DNA of 22,489 nucleotides. Source: JBDTMC01 sp039934475. Lineage in GTDB: Bacteria; Acidobacteriota; Terriglobia; Bryobacterales; Bryobacteraceae. The translations under genes and the position numbers were made by a program. Below are positions 1 through 6,999 of this stretch, piece after piece. The stretch lies in contig JBDTMC010000071.1 of NCBI GenBank assembly GCA_039934475.1, positions 1 to 22,489 of the forward strand, in the 5' to 3' direction. Position 1 is the stretch's first letter. The number at the start of each line of letters is the position of its first letter. The notes beneath the pieces were generated by a model. That model was not told the origin of the DNA and ran no database searches. It saw only the letters and a program-made list of their open reading frames with translations.

Positions 1-67
1 AATTCGTGCCTGTACCAATTTTTCCGGCACACGGCGTTGCACCACGGACTGCTAGCTGGCCGGATCG

Positions 68-83
68 CCTCACATCCTCACAT
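68..83. repeat. Tandem direct repeat CCTCACAT x2
   Basis: Two perfect, directly adjacent copies of CCTCACAT lie at 68-75 and 76-83, just before the stem-loop at 85-110. They could be a regulator binding site or chance. The function is unknown. Confidence 0.5.
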
Positions 84-84
84 C

Positions 85-110
85 AGGGGCCGGTACTAAG
101 CCCGGTCCCT
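85..110 (+). other. Stem-loop (9 bp stem, 8 nt loop)
   Basis: AGGGGCCGG (85-93) pairs with CCGGTCCCT (102-110), with one G-U pair, around an 8-base loop. The wobble favours a function as plus-strand RNA, because the other strand would have an A-C mismatch at that position. No T-run follows, so this is not a classic intrinsic terminator. It could be a leader structure or the 3' end of an upstream transcript. Confidence 0.4.
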
Positions 111-154
111 ATCTCCCCCCTAAATCAAATGAGAGTATTCCCCTCCTAAAAAGA

Positions 155-172
155 CTCACCCCAGTAGGTGAG
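155..172 (+). other. Inverted repeat overlapping the amidase GTG start
   Basis: CTCACC (155-160) and GGTGAG (167-172) are perfect inverted repeats around a 6-base spacer. The proposed GTG start codon (168-170) lies inside the right arm. If it forms in RNA, the hairpin would bury the start codon. The alternative is that translation begins further downstream. Confidence 0.35.
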
Positions 173-1319
173 CTTTAGGCAACGTCAATGGACTCCGTTG
201 TCGCGATGGGAAGAACGCGCCATCGAGTGGCGCGCCTTCCTGATTACGGACCCGTCGGCCAGGCTGCGCTTTGTGCGGTCGATGTCGGGGTATCCGCCGA
301 GGCGTCGATTATTCCGCCTCCACAGCGGATTCCTGCTGGCAGCGGTGCTGATCTGGCCGCCGGCGACAGCCCCGGACTTTGGCGTTCCGCGTCGGGCGCA
401 CGTCTTATCCGCCCCGGTCGAAGGTGCGCGCCTGCCGCCGGTGTGGCTGGTGGAGACCCAGCCGGGCTTCGAGACATATAGCAACGGCCTCCGGATCGAG
501 ACCCGGTTCGAGACCGACGGACCGGCTCGCAAGTACATGATTTATGACGGTTCCAGCGCGGGTCGGGAAGCGGTTGAGATCGGCAGCCAGCCAGTCGGTA
601 TCGTCTTCCATAGCTCTGAGAGCTTGCAGCTGGACTTTGAGGCGAAGCAAAACCGCGCCCTGCAGAGAATCGGCGAGAATCTGCTCTCGTATGTCCGCTC
701 GCGCCGTTGCTACAACTATGTCATCGATCGTTTTGGGCGAGTGTGGCGTATAGTGCCGGAAGCCGCCATTGCGAACCACGCGGGATGGTCGGTTTGGGGC
801 TCAGGCGGGCGTCTTTGGGTGAATTTGAACCGCAGTTTCCTGGGTGTCTCCTTTGAGGCTCGCACCGGGGGAACAACGGGCGAATTGGCCACGCCGGCGC
901 AGATTCACTCGGCGCGCACTCTGCTCGAGATGTTGCGCGCCCGGTACAACATCCGGCCCGAGAACTGCGTCACGCATGCGCAGGTTTCGGTGACCCCGCA
1001 CCTTCATAGCCTGGGCAACCATGTGGACTGGATTACCGGTTTTCCCTTTGAACAGCTCGGCCTTCCGGTGAACTACGACATTCCCCCACCGGCCATAGCC
1101 GGCTTCGGTATTGAATTTAGCGAAGGTTATGCGTCAGCCGCGGCCGAACCGTTACGAGCGGCTCTGCGGCGGGCGGAAGAGGAACTCCGCCGGGAGGCTG
1201 ATTGGCGCGGCATGCCGCCAAAGGAATGGCGCGCACGCCTCCAGCGCCAATACGACATGGGCAGAACCACGCTGCAGAACAAGAGTGCAGCACAGGAGAA
1301 CGACGATGATGAAAGATAG
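168..1319 (+). CDS. Membrane-anchored N-acetylmuramoyl-L-alanine amidase-like (PGRP/Amidase_2) protein
   Basis: This is probably a peptidoglycan hydrolase of the zinc-dependent Amidase_2/PGRP fold, cutting the bond between MurNAc and L-Ala in the periplasm. A basic segment (residues 41-52) precedes a hydrophobic stretch (about 53-66), giving a signal anchor or late signal peptide. The catalytic domain spans about 140-300. It has VFHSSES with H148, NYVIDRFGRVWRIV (183-196), the ANHAG motif with H204, the LGVSFE strand (225-230), and THAQ with H270 followed by H278/H280 and H285/D287 as possible remaining zinc ligands. The tail (325-383) is charged, helical and rich in Glu/Arg. The GTG start at 168 has no clear Shine-Dalgarno site; ATG 285, directly before the basic/hydrophobic segment, is a serious alternative. 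The 3' end overlaps the next gene by 14 bases, suggesting translational coupling. The fold is fairly sure; activity is inferred. Confidence 0.72.
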   Translation: MSFRQRQWTPLSRWEERAIEWRAFLITDPSARLRFVRSMSGYPPRRRLFRLHSGFLLAAVLIWPPATAPDFGVPRRAHVLSAPVEGARLPPVWLVETQPGFETYSNGLRIETRFETDGPARKYMIYDGSSAGREAVEIGSQPVGIVFHSSESLQLDFEAKQNRALQRIGENLLSYVRSRRCYNYVIDRFGRVWRIVPEAAIANHAGWSVWGSGGRLWVNLNRSFLGVSFEARTGGTTGELATPAQIHSARTLLEMLRARYNIRPENCVTHAQVSVTPHLHSLGNHVDWITGFPFEQLGLPVNYDIPPPAIAGFGIEFSEGYASAAAEPLRAALRRAEEELRREADWRGMPPKEWRARLQRQYDMGRTTLQNKSAAQENDDDER

Positions 1320-2301
1320 CTCCGCGAAAGTGATCGGCTTAGACGTTGGCACCAGCCGCCTGGTGGCTGCACGCAAAGAAGGCTCCGACTTCAAATACGA
1401 GTCGCAGTTGAACGCCTTTGTGAACCTGCCCTTCTCCAAAGTGACGGAGAATGTGCTGCGCAGCGAGAAGATCCCCTTCACCGTCGGCGGTAAGGATATT
1501 ACGGTCTTCGGAAATGAAGCGGCACGCTTCGCCGAACTGCTGAATGTGGAAGTGCGCCGGCCAATGACGCGCGGCGTGCTGAATCCGCAGGAGCCGGAAA
1601 GCTTGGCCCAGATTCGCCGCATCGTCACCGCGTTGCTAGGAGAAGACGGCGATGGGCGCAAGGTCTGCTATAGCATTCCCGCGCCGCCCCCCGGGTGTGA
1701 GGAAAACCTCACTTACCATGAGGCTTCGCTCCGCCAGATGCTGGCCGACATTGGCTGCGAAACGCAGTCCATCAACGAAGGGATGGCCGTGATCTACTCC
1801 GAGTTGCAGGACACGAATTTCACCGGCGTTGGAGTCAGTTGCGGCGGTGGCCTTTGTAATGTGGCTTTGGCCTATATGTCGGTGCCCGTGCTCTCCTTCT
1901 GCACACCCAAGGGCGGCGACTTCGTCGATTCCAGCGCCGCCTCGGTCACCGGCGAGCTCGCCAACCGGATCCGCATGGTAAAAGAAACCGGCTTTCACTT
2001 CAACGGCCACTATCCGGATAAAGTGCAGCAAGTGCTCAGCGTGTACTACGACGAAATGATCCTCTCCATCATTCAGGGGTTGAGGGACGCCTTCGAAGGT
2101 ACGCGTACGGTACCGCGCATTCCGCGCCCCATCCCGCTAGTCCTCAGCGGCGGCAGTTGCACGCCTCCCGGTTTTAAGGAGCGATTCGGCAAGCTGCTTG
2201 AAGGATCCACGCTGCCCGTGCAATTCTCCGAAATCCGCGTGGCGGCCGACCCGCTCACCAGCACCGCCCGCGGCGCCTTAGTGGCGGGTATGGCGGAGTA
2301 A
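1306..2301 (+). CDS. Divergent actin-like (MreB/FtsA/ParM-fold) protein
   Basis: This is a 331-residue protein with the actin/Hsp70 ATPase layout. Phosphate-1 is GLDVGTSRL (11-19), connect-1 is around NEGMAVIYSEL (157-167), phosphate-2 is the region GVGVSCGGGLCNVAL (174-188), a GGDFVD segment (203-208) resembles the MreB GGD..D motif, the adenosine motif is LVLSGGSCTPPGF (278-290), and connect-2 is TSTARGALVAG (318-328). Such proteins form filaments for cell shape, division or DNA segregation. It is clearly not a standard MreB or FtsA, because the acidic residue usual in phosphate-2 is replaced by Ser178. The start at ATG 1306 is chosen because AGGAG (1294-1298) lies 7 bases upstream; ATG 1309 follows directly. 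An in-frame upstream extension exists but lies inside the amidase gene. The overlap with the amidase gene suggests a shared envelope role. Confidence 0.78.
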   Translation: MMKDSSAKVIGLDVGTSRLVAARKEGSDFKYESQLNAFVNLPFSKVTENVLRSEKIPFTVGGKDITVFGNEAARFAELLNVEVRRPMTRGVLNPQEPESLAQIRRIVTALLGEDGDGRKVCYSIPAPPPGCEENLTYHEASLRQMLADIGCETQSINEGMAVIYSELQDTNFTGVGVSCGGGLCNVALAYMSVPVLSFCTPKGGDFVDSSAASVTGELANRIRMVKETGFHFNGHYPDKVQQVLSVYYDEMILSIIQGLRDAFEGTRTVPRIPRPIPLVLSGGSCTPPGFKERFGKLLEGSTLPVQFSEIRVAADPLTSTARGALVAGMAE

Positions 2302-2305
2302 CAAA

Positions 2306-4993
2306 TCACTTTTGCTGGCGGTGCTGTTCGCGCAGTACCGCCGGATCGTCCATGATCGGCGGCGCCACTGGCTCAGACGGCTCCTTGGCCTTCCACGGAT
2401 CGAAAATGGCCGGCGAAACTGGCAGCAGGTTGAACGGTGTGAAGTCGGGCGTGGTGGTGAAGCAATCGCTCAAGTCGGCCGCGGCAGCATCGTACAGGTT
2501 CAGTGGCGGCAGGCGCAGAATGCGAAATACCGTCTTCAACAATCCCGGAAAACTGGTGTTCACGCGCGACACGTAGTTCCTCTTCGCATAAGGACTGGCC
2601 ACCAGCAGCACCGTGCGGTGCGAATCGATGTGGTCCACACCGCCCTGTGCATCGTCTTCGGTCACAAACATCGCCATCTCTTTCCACTGCGGCAACCGCG
2701 AAAGGTACTGCACGATGCGGCCTAACGCGTAATCGTTATCGGCGATGTAGGAAGCAGTAAACGGATAGCCGTCCTCAGGCCGCGCCCGCGCCGTGTGATC
2801 GTTGGGCAGATGCAGGAAGAGCAGGCGCGGGAACGGCTGCTTGCCTTCGGCATACAACTCGTCCATCTCTTTGATGAACTGCGTGGCGCGGAACTGGTCC
2901 GGGATGTTCGTGTTGTAGTTGGGATACTGGCGCGACGTGTTGCGGTACAGCGGATCGGGCATCGGAACGTTAGTCAGAAAGCGCGCGCCTGTCGGCTTCA
3001 AGCCTTCGCCTTCATCGGCGCCCGCCAGTTCAAACCCCTCGCCGAAATTCCGGAACGTGATTCCATGGCGATCCAGATGGTGCCACAGCGCGCCTGCTTC
3101 CAACTGCTCCTCCGGGTGGACGGATGAATTACTGCCTGGAAAGAGCAGCCGCCCCGGCGCGCTGGTCGGCAGGCGGAAATCCTTCTGCCCGCCGTAGGCC
3201 GCCATCAGAGTACTTTCCGTGAACGCGTTGGGATAGGACCCGACAATCCAGTGGTGCCCATCCACGCTGACCTCCGAATCGGCGTAGAAATTGTCGCTAA
3301 ACGCCCAGCGCAGCGCCATGTCGCGGTGGTTAGGCGACACGTTGACGCTCTTCACTTCCATGCGCTGCTTCAAGTCGCCAGTGCGGGAAGAGACGATGCC
3401 GCGCCGTCCGAATCGCGCCAGATCCGGCGCACCGCGGACCACCCCGTTCGACGCCGTCTCGATATCGCCGAAGACTTCGTCGTAAGTGCGGTTCTCTTTC
3501 ACGATGATCACGACATACTTCAATTCCGGCGGCAGGACGGGCGGCGCACTCGGGGCGTGCACGAAGCCGTTGTTGTGCCAAACGTGCTCCGTTAGTCGCG
3601 CCAGCTCGCCATCCGCCGGCAACTCATAGCGGCTGATGGAGCCGCGCCGCATGTCACCCTGATAGCTCTTTTCAATCGGACGCTGCCAGTCCGCGTTCGG
3701 CCCGGTCCCGTGTCCTTTTGCATTGGTCACCCAGACCATGTTGTCGTCCAGAGCGACGCGCGTCGGAAACCAGCCCGCTGGAATATGGCCGAGTACTTTT
3801 CCCTGCTCCGGGTCGATCACACCGACGGCGTTGATGCCCGCCTCTGCCACCAGCAAGTGGCCGCTGCCCGCATGGAACGCCATCCCGATAGGTAGCACGC
3901 CCCGCACGCCCTCCAGGCCAGGCACTCGTAATTCCACCTCGCGCAGCACCTTCATCGAGCCGGCGTCGATCACCGTAATGCTGTCGTTGTGGCCATTGGA
4001 GACAAAGACGCGGTTCTTGGTGGCGACCACCCCCGATGGGCTGCTGCCGCCGGAGATACCGTTGCCGAACGGCCGGCCGGTACGGACGAATCCGGTAACC
4101 ACGGGCGCCGCTGGATTCGACACATCAACCGCACACACGGAGTTCGATTCCTGCACGTTCGGGTCGCCCAGTCCAGGGACGTCAATCGTGTTGCCGCCGG
4201 TGGTCATCCGGCGCGCGCCCTTCTCTGCCTCCGCCGAGGGAAAGCCGAAAGCGGGAAATTCCAGCCCGGTTTCGATCGGCTTCTTCCGATCCGCCCCTGG
4301 CAAGGCCTTGTATTCGAACATGCCGAGATTGGCGACGTAAGCGCGGCGTCCGTCGGGCGAAAGAGCCATGGCGAAAGGCAGCCGCCCCACGCGCACGGAG
4401 CTCACGATACGGTGCTTGTGCGCGTCGATCACAACCAGGCGAAAGTTCGCCTGATCCACCACGTACAGCAAGCCACGGTCTTTATCCAACGCCAGATCGG
4501 CGGTGTAGCTGTCGTGGTAGCCGCCCTGGTTCAAATCGTAAATGAAGTTGGTCTTGCCGGTGTAGGCGTTGACATAGCGTACTTTCCCCGAGTTGCCTTC
4601 GCTCGCATACAGATCATGGGCGCCATCGAACGCCAGGCCCATAAACACGCTGCGCCAGGCGTCAGGATCGTCCGGCTCGTCTTCTTTCCGTTTACCTTCG
4701 GTTTCAATCTCCTCGGTACGCCACAATTTGCCCTCGCGCGACAAGGCGGTGAGGGAAAACCGGCTTGGCCCGCCATTCGCGGAGACCACAATATCGCCCG
4801 CCGGATTCACTGCCAACCCAAAAGGGCCCGGCCCCGTGCGGAACTGTTGCCCTCGCGGTGTAATCAGGCGCCCGCCTGGCAACACGCTCTCCGCGCCTGG
4901 CTTGGGAATGGCCGTCCTCTCGCCCGCCGGTGTCCTATAATCAGCCGCACATACCGGAAGACACCAGGCAAGCGCGAGAACGAAAAATCGCAT
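2306..4993 (-). CDS. Secreted YVTN beta-propeller/alkaline phosphatase-fold phosphoesterase fusion
   Basis: The 895-residue protein has a signal peptide (1-16, ending VCA). Residues about 40-470 form a YncE/YVTN-type beta-propeller, with repeated blades such as FAMALSPDGRRAYVAN (207-222), RVFVSNGHNDSITVID (328-343) and HLLVAEAGINAVGVID (379-394). Residues about 490-860 form a phosphoesterase domain of the alkaline phosphatase superfamily (PF04185-type). It has KENRTYDEVFGD (499-510), DGHHW (578-582), HLPNDHT (728-734) and TEDDAQGGVDHIDSHR (778-793), whose Asp/His residues fit metal binding. This is the known bifunctional YncE/alkaline phosphatase architecture. The substrate is unknown; phosphate esters or phospholipids at the cell surface are possible. 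It is convergent with the actin-like gene (4-base gap) and divergent from the NIPSNAP gene (46-base gap). A TAAAAAT tract just upstream of the start could be its -10 box. Confidence 0.85.
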   Translation of the reverse strand: MRFFVLALAWCLPVCAADYRTPAGERTAIPKPGAESVLPGGRLITPRGQQFRTGPGPFGLAVNPAGDIVVSANGGPSRFSLTALSREGKLWRTEEIETEGKRKEDEPDDPDAWRSVFMGLAFDGAHDLYASEGNSGKVRYVNAYTGKTNFIYDLNQGGYHDSYTADLALDKDRGLLYVVDQANFRLVVIDAHKHRIVSSVRVGRLPFAMALSPDGRRAYVANLGMFEYKALPGADRKKPIETGLEFPAFGFPSAEAEKGARRMTTGGNTIDVPGLGDPNVQESNSVCAVDVSNPAAPVVTGFVRTGRPFGNGISGGSSPSGVVATKNRVFVSNGHNDSITVIDAGSMKVLREVELRVPGLEGVRGVLPIGMAFHAGSGHLLVAEAGINAVGVIDPEQGKVLGHIPAGWFPTRVALDDNMVWVTNAKGHGTGPNADWQRPIEKSYQGDMRRGSISRYELPADGELARLTEHVWHNNGFVHAPSAPPVLPPELKYVVIIVKENRTYDEVFGDIETASNGVVRGAPDLARFGRRGIVSSRTGDLKQRMEVKSVNVSPNHRDMALRWAFSDNFYADSEVSVDGHHWIVGSYPNAFTESTLMAAYGGQKDFRLPTSAPGRLLFPGSNSSVHPEEQLEAGALWHHLDRHGITFRNFGEGFELAGADEGEGLKPTGARFLTNVPMPDPLYRNTSRQYPNYNTNIPDQFRATQFIKEMDELYAEGKQPFPRLLFLHLPNDHTARARPEDGYPFTASYIADNDYALGRIVQYLSRLPQWKEMAMFVTEDDAQGGVDHIDSHRTVLLVASPYAKRNYVSRVNTSFPGLLKTVFRILRLPPLNLYDAAAADLSDCFTTTPDFTPFNLLPVSPAIFDPWKAKEPSEPVAPPIMDDPAVLREQHRQQK

Positions 4994-5009
4994 GGTAGTA
5001 CTCTATTTT

Positions 5010-5029
5010 TAGCCCCTGCTCGCGGGCTA
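5010..5029. promoter_or_regulatory. Inverted repeat in the divergent promoter region
   Basis: TAGCCC (5010-5015) and GGGCTA (5024-5029) are perfect 6-base inverted repeats with an 8-base spacer. They sit in the 46-base gap between the divergent phosphoesterase and NIPSNAP genes. The left arm abuts the A/T tract that could be the phosphoesterase -10 box, and the right arm runs into the AAGG that can serve as Shine-Dalgarno site for the NIPSNAP gene. A shared operator is plausible but unproven. Confidence 0.35.
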
Positions 5030-5039
5030 AGGCAAACTT

Positions 5040-5795
5040 ATGCAACGCCGGGAATTCATACAATTGATGGGAGGAATCGGCATGTCCACCATGGCCGTCA
5101 ACGCCGCCACTCGCACGCGCTTCTACCTGATGCAGACCTATTTCTTGAAGCACGGCACACAGTTGGCGCGCGTCCACGACTATTTCAACACATCCCTCAT
5201 TCCCTGGATGTCGAAGACGCACCCCGGGCCGATTCTGGCCCTCGAAGCACTTGTGGCCACCCACACGCCGCAGGCAGTGTTCCTCTCCGGGCATGGCTCA
5301 CTGGAGGAAGTGCTGGCGCTGAAAGACTCAATGGCGGCCAAAGGCTTCGCCGAATGGGAAGCCGGGCCGGAAGCGCCCTACGAGCACTACACCGCCGCGC
5401 TGCTTCAGGCCACCGACTATTCGCCCGAGGTGGCGACCCCGCCCGAGCCCCCCAAGAAGCCGCGTATTTTTGAAATCCGCCAGTATCATTCGCCCACCTG
5501 GCGCCAGCTCGGCTTCCTGCACGAACGCTTCTCTGGCCCTGAGATCCAGATCTTCCACCGCGTGGGTGTTCATCCCATCCTCTATTCGCAAACGGTGATC
5601 GGGCCAAACATGCCAAACCTCACCTATGTGATTCCGTTCGAGGACCTGGCTGCCCGCGAACGGGCGTGGGACGCCTTTGGCGCCGATCCGGAGTGGCAGA
5701 AAGTGCGCAAGGAATCCGTGGAACACGGCGGCCAGATCGCCAGCGTCAACTCGATTTCCCTGTACCGCGCGGCAGCCTACTCTCCCATTCGCTAG
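5040..5795 (+). CDS. NIPSNAP family protein with Tat-type leader
   Basis: The 251-residue protein starts with MQRREFIQLMGG, a short Tat-like leader, and a likely cleavage after NAA (about residue 23). The C-terminal half (about 143-245) matches the NIPSNAP dimeric alpha-beta barrel: IFEIRQYHSPTW near its start, LTYVIPFEDLAARERAWDAF (194-213), DPEWQKV and a final ISLYRA strand. The N-terminal half (about 26-125) looks like a second, weaker copy of the same ferredoxin-like fold, as in other two-domain NIPSNAP proteins. The biochemical role of bacterial NIPSNAP proteins is not established; similar ones often lie beside sugar or glycoside metabolism genes, which fits the operon that follows. AAGG (5029-5032) lies 7 bases before ATG 5040. 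The next gene starts 70 bases after the stop. Confidence 0.8.
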   Translation: MQRREFIQLMGGIGMSTMAVNAATRTRFYLMQTYFLKHGTQLARVHDYFNTSLIPWMSKTHPGPILALEALVATHTPQAVFLSGHGSLEEVLALKDSMAAKGFAEWEAGPEAPYEHYTAALLQATDYSPEVATPPEPPKKPRIFEIRQYHSPTWRQLGFLHERFSGPEIQIFHRVGVHPILYSQTVIGPNMPNLTYVIPFEDLAARERAWDAFGADPEWQKVRKESVEHGGQIASVNSISLYRAAAYSPIR

Positions 5796-5801
5796 AGCAT
5801 C

Positions 5802-5810
5802 TGCTAAGAT
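5802..5810 (+). promoter_or_regulatory. Extended -10 promoter element TGCTAAGAT
   Basis: TGCTAAGAT fits the extended -10 pattern TGnTAnnnT and lies about 55 bases before the MFS gene start. Transcription would begin near 5817. No good -35 hexamer is visible, as is usual for extended -10 promoters. The identical nine bases recur at 20859-20867, before the CPBP protease gene. Confidence 0.4.
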
Positions 5811-5819
5811 TCCCTTTCG

Positions 5820-5849
5820 CGCCGCCCCAGCTGGTTACCCATGGCGGCG
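5820..5849 (+). other. Leader hairpin before the MFS operon
   Basis: CGCCGCC (5820-5826) and GGCGGCG (5843-5849) are perfect 7-base inverted repeats around a 16-base loop that itself contains the palindrome CCAGCTGG. The hairpin would lie at the very 5' end of the predicted transcript and end 3 bases before the GGGAG ribosome-binding site (5853-5857). It could stabilise the mRNA or tune translation. Confidence 0.4.
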
Positions 5850-5865
5850 TTTGGGAGAACCTTAC

Positions 5866-6996
5866 ATGCTGATTTTCGCCGCGATTCTGGCGATCTTTGT
5901 TTATGGCATCGTTGCCGCGATGCTGGGCACCATCATGCCCACCTTCACTAACCTTACTGGTGAAGAGAAGGGATACATTGCGCTGGCACAGGCGCTCGGC
6001 CTGATCATTGCTTCGCTTTCGGCCGGCCCTATCATCGACAACAAAGGCAAAAAGACCGCTCTGGTTGCCGGCCTCGGCCTCATCACGATCTCGCTCTTCT
6101 GGCTGCCCAATACCGGCGGCCAGTACATTCAATTGCTCTGCGCGATCTTGTTGCTGGGTTTGGGCGGCGGCATCATCGTCACCGGCGCCAATGCGCTTGT
6201 CAGCGACATCAACCCGGCGCGCCGCGGCAGCGTGTTGAACTTCTTGAATCTCTTCTTTGGACTCGGCGGATTGGCCACACCGTCTATCGCTGCCAACCTG
6301 CTGGGTGGCGATACCGTGAAGTTGGCTTACACGGCAGCGGGCCTCACCGCCTTCACCTTCCTGGTCCACATCTTTACGCCGATGCCCCCTCCAAGCGGGG
6401 AGCGCGGCTTCAAGATGTCCGAAGCTGGCGAAGTGCTCGGCCGCCCTGCCTTGTGGCTGCTTTGCGCCTTCATGTTTCTTTACGTCGCATCGGAAGTCGG
6501 CGTCTGGAACTGGCTGGCGCAATACCTAACGAGCCGCGGCATCGCCCTTGGCAGAGCCCAGAACATCCTCGCGTTCGGCTTCGCGCTCGGCTTGCTGGTG
6601 GGCCGTGTCGCCGTCGCTCCCATCCTCACGAAAGTCGCCGGTGCCACCGTCACACTTTGTGCGGCTGTCCTGATGGCGATCACTACCTACGTGATGCTCG
6701 GCAGCAGCGATCCCACCATCGCCTGGATCGCCGTCTTCTGCGCCGGCCTCGCCATGGCGCCCGTATTCCCGACAACGCTCGCCATTGTCGGCGACGCCTT
6801 CCCGAAAGGCACAGCAACGGCAATGGGCATCGTCATCACCTTCGGCTGGATCGGCCTCGCAGTCAGTTCGCCCATCATCGGCGCCATTGCCGGCAAGGAC
6901 ATGAGCAATCTCGGTACGGCGTTATTGCTGCTGCCCGCATTCGCCGCCGTCATGGTTGCCATTAACCTGGCGCTGCGTCCGGCTTTGAAGAAGTAA
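5866..6996 (+). CDS. Major facilitator superfamily transporter, probable sugar-type
   Basis: This 376-residue polytopic membrane protein begins with a helix at residues 1-26 (MLIFAAILAIFVYGIVAAML). Many further hydrophobic segments form two halves split by a hydrophilic loop (PMPPPSGERGFKMSEAGEV). The loop between helices 2 and 3 carries the MFS motif-A-like GPIIDNKGKKTALVAG. The second half contains PVFPTTLAIVGDAFPKGTATAMG, typical of sugar/FucP-like MFS proteins. It likely imports a sugar or sugar-derived acid across the inner membrane; the substrate cannot be read from sequence. The start at ATG 5866 follows GGGAG (5853-5857) by 8 bases; an upstream in-frame extension overlaps the NIPSNAP gene and is rejected. 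Only 3 bases separate it from the glycosidase-like gene, so the two are almost certainly co-transcribed. Confidence 0.85.
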   Translation: MLIFAAILAIFVYGIVAAMLGTIMPTFTNLTGEEKGYIALAQALGLIIASLSAGPIIDNKGKKTALVAGLGLITISLFWLPNTGGQYIQLLCAILLLGLGGGIIVTGANALVSDINPARRGSVLNFLNLFFGLGGLATPSIAANLLGGDTVKLAYTAAGLTAFTFLVHIFTPMPPPSGERGFKMSEAGEVLGRPALWLLCAFMFLYVASEVGVWNWLAQYLTSRGIALGRAQNILAFGFALGLLVGRVAVAPILTKVAGATVTLCAAVLMAITTYVMLGSSDPTIAWIAVFCAGLAMAPVFPTTLAIVGDAFPKGTATAMGIVITFGWIGLAVSSPIIGAIAGKDMSNLGTALLLLPAFAAVMVAINLALRPALKK

Positions 6997-6999
6997 CCG

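Larger units (their letters stand above)
1..167. other. Non-coding leader upstream of the amidase gene
   Basis: No convincing gene lies here. The stretch holds a tandem 8-base repeat (68-83), a 9-base-pair stem-loop (85-110), two C-rich tracts each ending in CTAAA (about 114-124 and 140-150), and an inverted repeat (155-172) that contains the proposed start codon of the next gene. It probably combines the end of an upstream transcription unit with the promoter or leader of the amidase gene. I cannot place a clear -35/-10 pair. Confidence 0.5.

Noticed and set aside
85..110. Stem-loop as a rho-independent terminator
   Set aside because: No T-run follows on either strand, so I keep it only as a hairpin of unknown role.
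188..481. Short plus-strand frame starting at ATG 188
   Set aside because: Although an AGGTGAG-like stretch lies upstream, the product is Ala/Arg/Gly-rich without domain features and overlaps the amidase gene in another frame.
1111..1305. In-frame upstream extension of the actin-like gene
   Set aside because: The extra 65 residues lie wholly in the amidase gene and look random; AGGAG 7 bases before ATG 1306 and the immediate phosphate-1 motif fix the start.
5010..5029. Inverted repeat as a terminator
   Set aside because: On the minus strand it is followed by A residues, and the T-run lies on the wrong side for plus-strand termination; it also lies between divergent starts.
3989..5473. Long plus-strand open frame opposite the phosphoesterase gene and into the NIPSNAP gene
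   Set aside because: It shows no recognisable domain, has a composition typical of antisense frames in GC-rich DNA, and covers two well-supported genes and their promoter gap.
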